A stretch of 64,000 nucleotides of DNA from Giardia muris (Eukaryota; Fornicata; Diplomonadida; Hexamitidae). The translations under genes were made by a program, and so were the position numbers. Positions 29,153-38,000 of the stretch are shown in pieces. The notes beneath the pieces are model-generated. The model saw only the letters and a list, made by a program, of their open reading frames with translations, ran no database searches and was not told the origin of the DNA. The first letter of the stretch is position 1. Each line of letters begins with the position of its first letter. The DNA is taken from the NCBI GenBank assembly GCA_006247105.1, contig CM016929.1, positions 1-64,000 on the forward strand, read 5' to 3'.

Positions 29153-29639
29153 TAAAATTCTCTATTTACCATAGACGAGTAGTATTGTAAGAAAGATGGA
29201 CTAGGTGGTCTCTTTATCAAATAACTCCTCAGCCTTCAGTTCATTCCGATATCTTCGGAGATTGACGTATGCATGCCCTTTTGAGAGTTTTGAAGAGGTT
29301 TGATCGATTATCGGTATGAAGAAGACATGGTGCGTGGAGTGCTGTCTCCATGACGTCTTCTCACATTCTGGACTGGATCAGGCGTCAAGTACACGTCGTA
29401 ACCGACTCAGGATGCAAACTCACGGGTTAGATACCGGATCGGATCGTACCAATCCTCCCTTTCGACTCCACGAGTCCACTCCTCAATACCTAATGCTTCT
29501 GGACGACTTCTAGTGTGAAGTTCGGATCTTCCTGTTCTAATAACTGAGTCTTTGATCCCATAATTATGAGGACTCGCTTCAGTCATGACCCCAGAAGCCG
29601 TCCGAGTCCATGAGAAAACACTAGGTGTGTGTTTACTAT
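29153..29639. other. Convergent intergenic region, no gene seen
   Basis: About 490 bases, clearly more AT-rich than the sequence to the left, between two convergent genes. AGTAAA of the plus-strand kinase overlaps its stop at about 29152. On the minus strand, AGTAAA follows the TAG of the 29640 gene within ten bases (near 29630-29640). No tRNA, conserved frame or repeat was found. Confidence 0.5.
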
Positions 29640-31646
29640 CTAGGCGTACCCCGCGAGGACGCGTCTGACATCTTCGTTGCGGGCGTAGTCCATCGCGTCC
29701 TTTCCATTCACGCAACGCATGTGGAGCTCCTTATCGACGAGGAGGCGAACGCAGTCGATGTAGCCCTCATGTGCAGCGAGCATGAGGGCCGTCAGCCCAG
29801 CCCCGATGGTGTGCTTTGCGTTCGTCGCCATCCCGCCCTCGTAATCGACGAGAATGCGCACAATACTCGTATGCCCGTTGCAAGCCGCGTCCATGAGCGC
29901 GGTAGTCCCGTAAGGCGTCTGGATACGCGCCTCCTTATCGACGAGAATGCGAACGATCTCCGTGTACCCCTTCTGGGCTGCATGCATCATCGCGGTTCGC
30001 CCGTCGACGTCCTGAAGCCCTGCCTGCTGGGGCATGTACTGCCAGACACCGTGAATGTCGTTATTGATGACGGCGTTGATCAGCTCCGTGTAACGGGCGT
30101 GACGAGACGCGCTACCCTCCATGACCGCCGAGCCCTCGCGCTCGCTGAGCATCTTGGAGGTGTTCAGGTGCGATGGGATCAGGGTGAGATTGAAGTGTTT
30201 CGAACGCTCCGGATGAACCATCGTCCCGGTCATCTCTTCGTACGTTGGTGGCGGGACGCTCCCGGGCATCGTCCCGAGGCTGATCCCGAGCGCCTTGTAG
30301 AGGTTTGTCAGGTTCGAGTCTGCGATGGCCTGAAGGATCGGCGTGAACCCGTTCGAGTCGACGTCGCCCAGGTTCGCGGGGCTCTCAAGAGCAGCCGCGC
30401 CTTGCTTAAGAACCTGAAGGAGGTTCTTGGCGACGCTAAGATCATCGGTGACGCGCTCGAGGGTGTCCTCGATCTCACGGCGAATGTGCTCCTCGGTGAT
30501 CGTGCTTTGCTTCGTCGTGTTCGCAAGCGAGGCGTTCGCCTCTGCCAGCGCCCGCATGCCCTCGAGCTCCTGTGTGCGTGACTTGAGCTCGTCCTGGAGC
30601 TGAGTGCAGGTCCGCTGCGCCTCCGCAGCCTTCGTCGAGAGGAGACGCGACTCGGACATAACCTGGTCAAGCGCGCGCGAGACGCTCCGAACGTCCTCCT
30701 CGCGCTGTTCCAGTTGCGCCTTCATCGCCCCGAGCAACTCCTCCACACATGTCCCGAGCGCTCCCGGATCTTGCCCGGTATACCCGACGGCGTTGCGGAC
30801 CTTCCGCTCGACGTCTGCGAGGACGGCCTCGTTCGCCTTCAGCTCCGTATAATGGTCCATGACCGCGCGGTGCTCCTGTGACATCGTGTCGTGGGCCTTC
30901 TGAAGGTCGTCGAGCGCCTTGCGGAGCGCCAGATTTTCCGCCGCCACTCTGTTGTACTCGCGTCTCATGGTGCGCACGTCGACGACGATCTGTTCATGCC
31001 ACGTCAACTTCCGGGCCCCCGGGCCCGGAGACGGGACGCCACGGTCAAAGAGGTTTCTGAGGTCCTGGTCCTCACGGATGAGGATGGGAGGCTCAGCGGA
31101 GATGGTTGGAGCAGCCGACGTGCCAGAGGCACCCATACCCCCACCGACCGAGCCCGACATGACCGCGCGCGCAAGGCCTTGCTCTGCCCCGATGGCCTGT
31201 TCAATGAGCGTCGCATACTCATACTGGTCGGCACGAACGGCGTAGTCGAGGGCCGTGAGGTTATTAATGTCCCGCTCCGCGCCATAGTACTCGATGAGGA
31301 CGCTGACGCAGGACGATGACCCGGCCTCGACGGCGAGCATGAGAGGCGTGCGCCCATCAGGAAGGAAGACCGCCTTCTCGAAGGGGACGAGGAGCCTGAC
31401 CGCCTCGACGTTGTCACAGCAGGCCGCGATCATGAGCGCCGTGAAGCCCTCGCGGTTCACCATCGTCGCCTCCTGGATGCAGAGAATCTTTATCATCTCA
31501 ACATCGTTGAGCCGGGCCGCAAGCATCAAGGCAGTCTCCCCGAGCCCGTTTGCCGCCCCAGCGAAGCGGGTAAGAGCCTCCTTGACGAGATCGTACTCAT
31601 GGAGGGCGATTCCCTGGAACCAATCGCGACGCGTCTGGAGAGACAT
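29640..31646 (-). CDS. Ankyrin / coiled-coil / ankyrin protein (protein 21.1-like)
   Basis: Encodes 668 residues. N-terminal ankyrin repeats span about 20-170, a long coiled coil about 215-420 and further ankyrin repeats about 520-668, where TALMDAACNGHTSIVRILVD and TALMLAAHEGYIDCVRLLVD are clear. The N-terminus RDWFQGIALHEYDLVKEAL with RFAG pairs with RDWFDAISARRYAEVKDSL and KFAG in the 52543 protein, so the two are paralogs. There is no kinase. Ankyrin and coiled-coil scaffolds of this kind probably bind other proteins, and the target is not predictable. The ATG is preceded by an A-run (GCTTAAAAAAAC). The upstream gene's coding end overlaps this start by 50 bases. Confidence 0.87.
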   Translation of the reverse strand: MSLQTRRDWFQGIALHEYDLVKEALTRFAGAANGLGETALMLAARLNDVEMIKILCIQEATMVNREGFTALMIAACCDNVEAVRLLVPFEKAVFLPDGRTPLMLAVEAGSSSCVSVLIEYYGAERDINNLTALDYAVRADQYEYATLIEQAIGAEQGLARAVMSGSVGGGMGASGTSAAPTISAEPPILIREDQDLRNLFDRGVPSPGPGARKLTWHEQIVVDVRTMRREYNRVAAENLALRKALDDLQKAHDTMSQEHRAVMDHYTELKANEAVLADVERKVRNAVGYTGQDPGALGTCVEELLGAMKAQLEQREEDVRSVSRALDQVMSESRLLSTKAAEAQRTCTQLQDELKSRTQELEGMRALAEANASLANTTKQSTITEEHIRREIEDTLERVTDDLSVAKNLLQVLKQGAAALESPANLGDVDSNGFTPILQAIADSNLTNLYKALGISLGTMPGSVPPPTYEEMTGTMVHPERSKHFNLTLIPSHLNTSKMLSEREGSAVMEGSASRHARYTELINAVINNDIHGVWQYMPQQAGLQDVDGRTAMMHAAQKGYTEIVRILVDKEARIQTPYGTTALMDAACNGHTSIVRILVDYEGGMATNAKHTIGAGLTALMLAAHEGYIDCVRLLVDKELHMRCVNGKDAMDYARNEDVRRVLAGYA

Positions 31647-34404
31647 GTTTTTTTAAGCGTGGAATTTGCGCGCCGAACGTCTGCCGAACTCGGGCCTCTC
31701 TGGCTAGAGCGGACAAAGCGGTTGCCGCCAGGAAGGTGTCAAGGGCCTCGGGGAGCCGGACCGTGATTGGGTCTGGAACCATGAACTCAGTGCGGGTCGT
31801 GGCGTGGCGGTGCAAACGCTCGCGCGAGACGAGAGGGCCCAAGCCTCGCATCCACCCGTGGATCCGCGCCAGGTAGTGCTCATCCGCGAGCCGCTGGAGC
31901 GATTGAGTCCGATGCTCGGTATCCAAAGAGCTGATGTCCATATCCGCTTCCTCATAATCGTCATCGCTCACCCCACCATCAGCCCTGTGAATAAGGGCCA
32001 GGAGACGAAGGGTTTCAGCTTTGTCTTGCGCCCTCTTCTGCTCACGTCGTCCCACTTGGACTTGCCATTCCTCCCTTAAGGCACGTAGGGTCCTCTCTAT
32101 CAGAGCGCGAAGATGCCGATCACTTATCCAATCCTCACGTGTGGCAAGCATCTCTGCCCGTGTGGCCCAAGCGTCAAAAACCGTATATAGGACGCGTCTT
32201 CCAACGAAGCCGTGATAAAACTCGCGTGCCAGGCGTGCAAGCAGATACTCCTGCCGGAGCAGCTGAAATGCCTTACGAATAAGAGCTCTGTCCCTATGTG
32301 CTCTCATGGGGACGGCGATTGTTTCCGTGCCTCCCCGAAAAAATGCCCGTTCTGTCTCTTGTCTCCCAGCGGTCCGCTGAAGGGCATGAAGGTCCTCCTT
32401 CATGGTGTGCAGATTCTCGCGGGAGAGGACTTCGATGCGATCAGTTGGCAAGGGTGCTCCTGTCGCCTCACTCAATGCGAGGAGCTTCGGGACGACACGA
32501 CGGTACTGTTGTCGTAGCTCTGTTGGGCCAAGAAGGCCGTCATCGGACAGTTCGCAGCTTTCTTCGTCATCGTCCCCGAAGTGGAGGGTTTTGTCGACAT
32601 CAACGTGCCCATGTGAGTTCCCATCATCAACCCTCGTCCCCGGGGCAAAGCGAAGGTGTCCAGGACTGGTTTCGGATGATACCTCATCAGACTCGGAACC
32701 AATAGATTCCGAACTCGACCATCCTGCAAAATGTAAGGCAGGGCGTGTTTGGCTTGAGTGATGGGCTTCGTCAGTGAATCCGCGGGTCTTCAGGAAGGCA
32801 CGGCTTGGGAGGAGGGATACCCAAGCTCGAAGGATAGCGAGCGGCGAATAGAGCTCGGCCTCGATTCGAAGTCTCCATGACCATCTGTCGACAGCAGTGG
32901 TGAGGACGCGGGTGAGGAGCTGCTCCTCCTCGAGTCGGAAGGTTTTAGATGCCAGGATTGATCTCATATTTTCAAAGACGGGACGTAGATAACACGCTCG
33001 TTGGAGCCGAGCCACAAGCTCTGCGACGCCACGGATGCGCGCCTCACGCTGGAGGACCAGCCCATGCCAAGCCTGGATGTATCTACGTCCGAAGATGAAG
33101 AGGAAGAGTTGATCCGCACGTTTCCGATCAGTATCACCAATGGTCTCGCTACTGGAATGCCAGCGGTTGAAAGCGTGACGAAGAAGAAGGCGGTGGTGGA
33201 AGGTCTGGACTTGAAACGCCTCATGTTGTCTTTGTAGACGTATTTCCTTCTGTAATCGAATAAGAGCGCGCCTTTGCAAAGGGAGTTGGCCATATAGCCT
33301 AGAAAAGCCCATGAAGAGGATGCTGCGGTGCAAGGCGAGCTGGAGTGCGAGTAGTGCACGACGTTGAAGGTCGTGGGAGGCGGTTTCCACGTCTCTATTG
33401 ATGAATCGAGGCAATAATCGTAATCGTCTTCGAAGCCTATCAACGTTACGTCGATATTGTACGGCGTACGCCATTGGAAGCCTAGGATAGGCACGACTGT
33501 CAGTGATCTGGTGAAGCTCTCGGTAAAGGGTGAAGTACGTGGTCGTATGCGGTGCTTGTGCTTGTGCTGTATTGAGAAGATCCGGTTCTGGTAGCGAATG
33601 CCTAGGTCTAGATGTGCCCACCACCATGCGCTCAAAACGTGAGCCTTGAGTACTGGGAGTGCTGGGATTGCTGGCTGACGTTACTTGCTCACTAAGGTAT
33701 GAAGTGTGAGCCTGTGTCTTCATGGCTTCAAGAATGCCTTCCCTTGCCAGTTGAACGACATGCTTCGCCACACGAAGAGGACGGGCTCGGACCCGTCCAA
33801 GGGTTCGTGTAAGGAAGATGCAGTACAAGCGTAACTCATGATATTCTGCTATGGCAGCGTTCAGTGATACAACGGCTGTGTTGGCGGTAGCGGTGGCAGT
33901 ATCAGCAGTAGTCTTCAGTGGTTCAGGCTTGGGGTCGGATCTTGAAGACTCCCGTCCCAAATGCCATAGGGTAACGACAGAATGGAAATAAGCTAGACGG
34001 TTGGCCTCAATCAACCCACGAAGGAATGAACGCCGCAGACGCCCAAGCTTCGCATTCGCTTGCAAGGCTGTTAGAACGAACTTATAATAAACACGTCTAC
34101 ACGGTTGCTGACGGAGAACTTGATATAATCTTCTTAGAGCGGCTCCGTACCGTTCTGTTTGGCATCGTAGACAACGGACGGCTACCAATAACCGTGTGAT
34201 GATCGGGTTAACGCTCAATGGACAGGATGAAGGTGGATACCCTATCCGTTCCTTCAGGAAGTGTAAAAGCGTGACCCCTTCAAGGCCTTTATGAATATCT
34301 GGTCTGACAATGGCAAATGCTTCTCGGATCGAAAGCGTCCTCTCCGTCGAGGCCGATGGGAGCTGAGCCCGCATACGCGAGACGATAGAGTTCGCCAAAT
34401 CCAT
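31597..34404 (-). CDS. Sfi1-like helical repeat protein (putative centrin-binding)
   Basis: Encodes 935 residues from the first ATG (34404). The frame opens further upstream but only with a TTG. The protein is basic and almost all helical, with spaced Trp-containing motifs: AFNRWHSS, YIQAWHGLVLQREARI, AVDRWSWRLRIEAEL, ILRAWVSLL, VFDAWATRAEML and LREEWQVQV. These resemble Sfi1 repeats (hydrophobics followed by a Trp and a basic residue), which bind centrin at basal bodies and spindle poles. Giardia has eight basal bodies and centrin, so the role is plausible but not proven. An acidic Ser-rich linker (SSSESIGSESDEVSS) lies near residues 600-620. The end overlaps the next gene by 50 bases. Confidence 0.6.
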   Translation of the reverse strand: MDLANSIVSRMRAQLPSASTERTLSIREAFAIVRPDIHKGLEGVTLLHFLKERIGYPPSSCPLSVNPIITRLLVAVRCLRCQTERYGAALRRLYQVLRQQPCRRVYYKFVLTALQANAKLGRLRRSFLRGLIEANRLAYFHSVVTLWHLGRESSRSDPKPEPLKTTADTATATANTAVVSLNAAIAEYHELRLYCIFLTRTLGRVRARPLRVAKHVVQLAREGILEAMKTQAHTSYLSEQVTSASNPSTPSTQGSRFERMVVGTSRPRHSLPEPDLLNTAQAQAPHTTTYFTLYRELHQITDSRAYPRLPMAYAVQYRRNVDRLRRRLRLLPRFINRDVETASHDLQRRALLALQLALHRSILFMGFSRLYGQLPLQRRALIRLQKEIRLQRQHEAFQVQTFHHRLLLRHAFNRWHSSSETIGDTDRKRADQLFLFIFGRRYIQAWHGLVLQREARIRGVAELVARLQRACYLRPVFENMRSILASKTFRLEEEQLLTRVLTTAVDRWSWRLRIEAELYSPLAILRAWVSLLPSRAFLKTRGFTDEAHHSSQTRPALHFAGWSSSESIGSESDEVSSETSPGHLRFAPGTRVDDGNSHGHVDVDKTLHFGDDDEESCELSDDGLLGPTELRQQYRRVVPKLLALSEATGAPLPTDRIEVLSRENLHTMKEDLHALQRTAGRQETERAFFRGGTETIAVPMRAHRDRALIRKAFQLLRQEYLLARLAREFYHGFVGRRVLYTVFDAWATRAEMLATREDWISDRHLRALIERTLRALREEWQVQVGRREQKRAQDKAETLRLLALIHRADGGVSDDDYEEADMDISSLDTEHRTQSLQRLADEHYLARIHGWMRGLGPLVSRERLHRHATTRTEFMVPDPITVRLPEALDTFLAATALSALAREARVRQTFGAQIPRLKKHVSPDASRLVPGNRPP

Positions 34405-34414
34405 GCTTTTTGTG

Positions 34415-34420
34415 TTTACT
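34415..34420 (-). promoter_or_regulatory. Polyadenylation hexamer AGTAAA lying inside the next gene's promoter space
   Basis: After the TGA of the Nup98-type gene (34446), the minus strand reads AGTAAACACAAAAAGC and then the ATG of the Sfi1-like gene at 34404. The 3' processing signal of one gene and the A-rich initiator of the next therefore occupy the same 20 bases. Confidence 0.6.
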
Positions 34421-34445
34421 TGGTGGGGAGTGAGTAGAAGAGCGC

Positions 34446-34913
34446 TCAAACAAACGCATCGACCTCAAAGACCCATTCCCGTCGCACAGGGTCATACCGA
34501 AGAAGACGCCCTCCAAGCTCCTCGGTCGCCTCCTCAAGTGTCCGTACCAAGGCCTCTTCCCCCCCTGGTCCCGTAGTGATTTGACACCCCTTTATCGTTA
34601 TGATCGCTAACTTATTCAACCCCGTACCGATTGGTGGTCCACCTTCGCTATAGATAGTGTACCCTCCCGGTTCTAACCTAACGACCCGCATGTCAACACC
34701 ATTTAGGTCAGTATTCCCAGGCCACGTAATACTCACGTGCTCGTTTGAGACGGTGAAGTTTGGAACCATTGCAAGCTCGGCAGGAGTCATCTGTAATAGG
34801 ACTTCCGCTGGGGGTAGATACTCATACCCCTCCACAAGGCGTAGAGTCCCATTACGATGGACTCCCTCCTTTCGACGACTCATTACCTTCGGTTCTGTAA
34901 GTAATCGATACAT
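34446..34913 (-). CDS. Stand-alone Nup98 autoproteolytic-type (nucleoporin S59) domain
   Basis: Encodes 155 residues that match the C-terminal autoproteolytic domain of Nup98/Nup145/Nup116 almost end to end: LVEGYEYLPPAEVLLQM at the start, FTVSNEHVSITWPG, a PPIGTGLNKLAIITIKGC strand, and the closing GGRLLRYDPVRREWVFEV. This domain anchors Nup98 to the nuclear pore scaffold. Two features are odd. There is no FG-repeat or GLEBS part. The end reads FEVDAFV and lacks the HF-S cleavage site, so self-cleavage is unlikely. It may assemble directly as a short anchor, or the FG part may be a separate gene. The start at 34913 is the first ATG; a second lies ten codons in. Confidence 0.8.
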   Translation of the reverse strand: MYRLLTEPKVMSRRKEGVHRNGTLRLVEGYEYLPPAEVLLQMTPAELAMVPNFTVSNEHVSITWPGNTDLNGVDMRVVRLEPGGYTIYSEGGPPIGTGLNKLAIITIKGCQITTGPGGEEALVRTLEEATEELGGRLLRYDPVRREWVFEVDAFV

Positions 34914-35068
34914 CCTTCAGAATTTTAGCCCTTCAGTTCCCTTAGTCTCCCAGTTCTGAAAGGATCAGATCCGCGTCAAAGAGAGGTCCGGGTTGACGTC
35001 TTTCCTTCCCCCCTCCGTCCCCAACACCCTTGCAGCCGTCATATCCTTCTGGCGTCCTATTCAAAGCA
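34914..35068. promoter_or_regulatory. Divergent promoter region between the Nup98-type and WD40 genes
   Basis: A 155-base gap separates divergent starts. An AT-rich block (CAGAATTTTAGCCC) lies just before the minus-strand ATG. On the plus strand the comparable block (CAGAAAAATCAC) lies inside the annotated gene, immediately before its second ATG at 35096. Confidence 0.4.
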
Positions 35069-38000
35069 ATGAAATCTTGCCTCCAGAAAAATCACATGTC
35101 TGTCGCGGGTAGCGCCATCGAACTTGTCAGACTGATCGACCCCGCAGACCTCGAGACGATACGGAAGCTCTTCTACGGACGGCGGGTCCCGCTCGACTTC
35201 TTCTCGCGCTCGATTCAGATGTTCGTCCCCCGTTCCTTGACCGGGACGGATGCCGCCCTTGATTCCATCGCCAGCGCCGTTGTCGACCTCTTCGAGGAGC
35301 TTGACACAGATCTGGACGGCTACATCACCTGGTACGACTTTATCGGCTACTACTCGGAAGCTTCGAATGATGACTCGAAGTTACAACAGATGGACCTTGC
35401 AAACAGGAACTCGGTCTTCCAGGCCCTCATGCGGACGGCGACGAACGTCTCCGGGAAGACTGCCCTCGTTACCGTCGAGTCCGCCATCCCGAATGCCGCC
35501 GAGGTCTCCGATATCAAAGGGTCGGTCATCATCAATATGTATCTTATCCGAGACGCCTATTATTTGGTGACGGACTTCGGAGTCTACTTAACTAATTCCT
35601 CATTCCTTTTTCCGCGTCTCATCTTTCAACCAACAGCAGCAGTCCTATCTGGAAACCCTGAAGAGCGATCAAACGTCCAGCTCGATGCCCGGACACAGGA
35701 GAGGCTTGAAACGCGCGCCTACAAACGCCTTGAGTCGATGGGGCTTGACGTCGCCTCGATCCGAGGCCAAGCATTGCAAAAGAAGCGGCCAGCACCGGAG
35801 ATCACGGACCGTCGCGAAATCCTTCAGCAGATGCAGTCCAAACGCGTTACCAACTATAGCATGATCGCGTGCTCCGTCCAGATGGCTCCCTACCCCTTCA
35901 TCGTCCTTTGTACTCGAGAACCTCTCTTCATCGTCTTCTCCCTTACCGGGAATATGGCGATCTCAGACCCTTTCCGGCTCAGCTCTCCAGGCGTTTGTCT
36001 TCTTTGGAATGAGGCGAAGTCACAACTCTATATTGGCCATGCCTCGGGCAACGTTAGCGTATATCGCCTGAGCTATAACCGTGAGGATAACGGTTCCTCT
36101 GCTCCTGATCCGACCATGGGCAATGGTGGCCTTGGCCTTGAAAAGGAGTCTAATGCCGTCCCAAAGGCTCCACCGGGAAAATCCCGTTTCACTCGCTCGG
36201 CCAAGAGTGCGGCCGCGACGACCTCATCAGGATCTGGAGCTGGGAAGCTTGATAGTAGGGTTGATACGACGACCGTTGAAGCGGCCCTCTCGATGCTCGG
36301 AAAGTCTCGAGACCTCAACTCTCTCACTCGAGAGGAGATAATAAAGCTCTATCCAGAGCTCCGTTCGATGCTCATCGATGTCACCAAGACTACAGACGAG
36401 GCGATGCGGCAATCATCCTCCGAGAAGGAACATCTTCGAATCCGCTCGAAAGACTTGATCACCCTCAAGGCTGAGGACCTCGAGGTCGCTTCCCTCGTCA
36501 CGAGTCGGATTTTCAACGCGGAGCAGAGCACTCTGCTAAGCCATGGGATAAAGGACACCCAATTGATCCTCGATGACCCTCTAGCATACATTAAAGCGAT
36601 GGTGGCCCCAGACCCCGTCGTGGCAGCCACTCATGAGCGGAAGCATGGCGGAGTGCACCTGAACATCTGCGCCGAGTTCCTAATGACAAGGTATATCACC
36701 CCCGGGGCGGTACGGTGCATGGATGCTGGGGTCGGTCGCTGGGAGGATCTGCACGAAAGTAACCTTTACCGCATTGCGATTGTCGGCTCCGATGCAGCCC
36801 TCCTCGTCCTCGACGACTCCTTGAACACCATTTGCACGTTTTCGGACCTGCACCCCGAAGGGATCATGAAGTGTTACGTCGTCGACGATCACATCACAAC
36901 TATCGGCTTCGATAATGTCTATCAGATTGGACCGGACGCGATTCGCTCCTGCCACTTAGGAATGAACGTGACAAAGGAGGAAGAGGAGCTTACAACGACG
37001 GATAGGAATGAACCTACATCCGAGCCACGTAAGCCTGGGTTATCCGATACTAAGCTGATGGACGCGCACCTCGTGAAGTCAATGCACCAGATCACGCTTG
37101 TGCAACCACCACGTCCAGGCCAGCCAATCCTTGCGTCGTTTGCGTTTGGGAATATCATTGGGGTCGTCGACCACACAAACACAATCACCCTTCTTCATGC
37201 CACCACGGGCGCGCACATCACGCGAGTGCCGATCGCGACGAACCTCCACGGTGTCAAGGTTGGCTGTGGGGTTTATAGCTCGAAGAACGATCTCGGCTAC
37301 ATCCCACTTGGACGCCGAGTCTTTATCCTTCGAGTCGTCGCCAACGAAGAGCTGGCACAAGAACGAGCGACGTGGGAGTTTGAGGCGGCACGGCGCGAGG
37401 AGGAACGAAAGGCAAAGTCCACAGACCCTAGGCAGAAGAAGGAGCTCTTCATGCATGCCGGAACGCACCTCCCCCTCGGCTCCATTAGCAAGGAGTTCTG
37501 GGGGATCCTAATCAACCAACGGATGGCGGAGGCGGCGGTCGTAACGAGTCCTTATGAGATCACGATCCTATCACTCCACAATGGTCGTCCCATACGTGTG
37601 TACAACATTGAGAAGCTCTCGCGAACGTTGATGGAGGGCGAGGAAGGTGTAACGGATGCAGATGCCGAGGCGGATGAGCCCGTGTCCTCAGAGTATACGG
37701 CAATTGAGACGTGCGACCCATCAAAGCTTTATGTCGAGGGCCAAAGCGAGATTGGGGAGTCCCAGCTCTACTTCGCCACTCCTGCCGACGAGGCAAAGTA
37801 TCGCGCACAGAACCGAGTTCCACAGGTTCTGTCACACATTCGTCCTGCCACCCAGGAGAATCAATCTCTGTCCCTATTCGCCGCCTTGGGTCAGCGAATC
37901 CTCTCGCTCGCGAAGGACGACAAGGGACGCATCCTCTATGTCATTGGGACTCGAGGAGCCATCACGTTATATTGGAAGACTGGGACGCTCTTCGACATTT

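Noticed and set aside
29407..29513. Possible tRNA-like stretch (GGGTTAGATACCGGATC) in the convergent gap
   Set aside because: No acceptor stem, anticodon arm or B box in the right spacing could be drawn.
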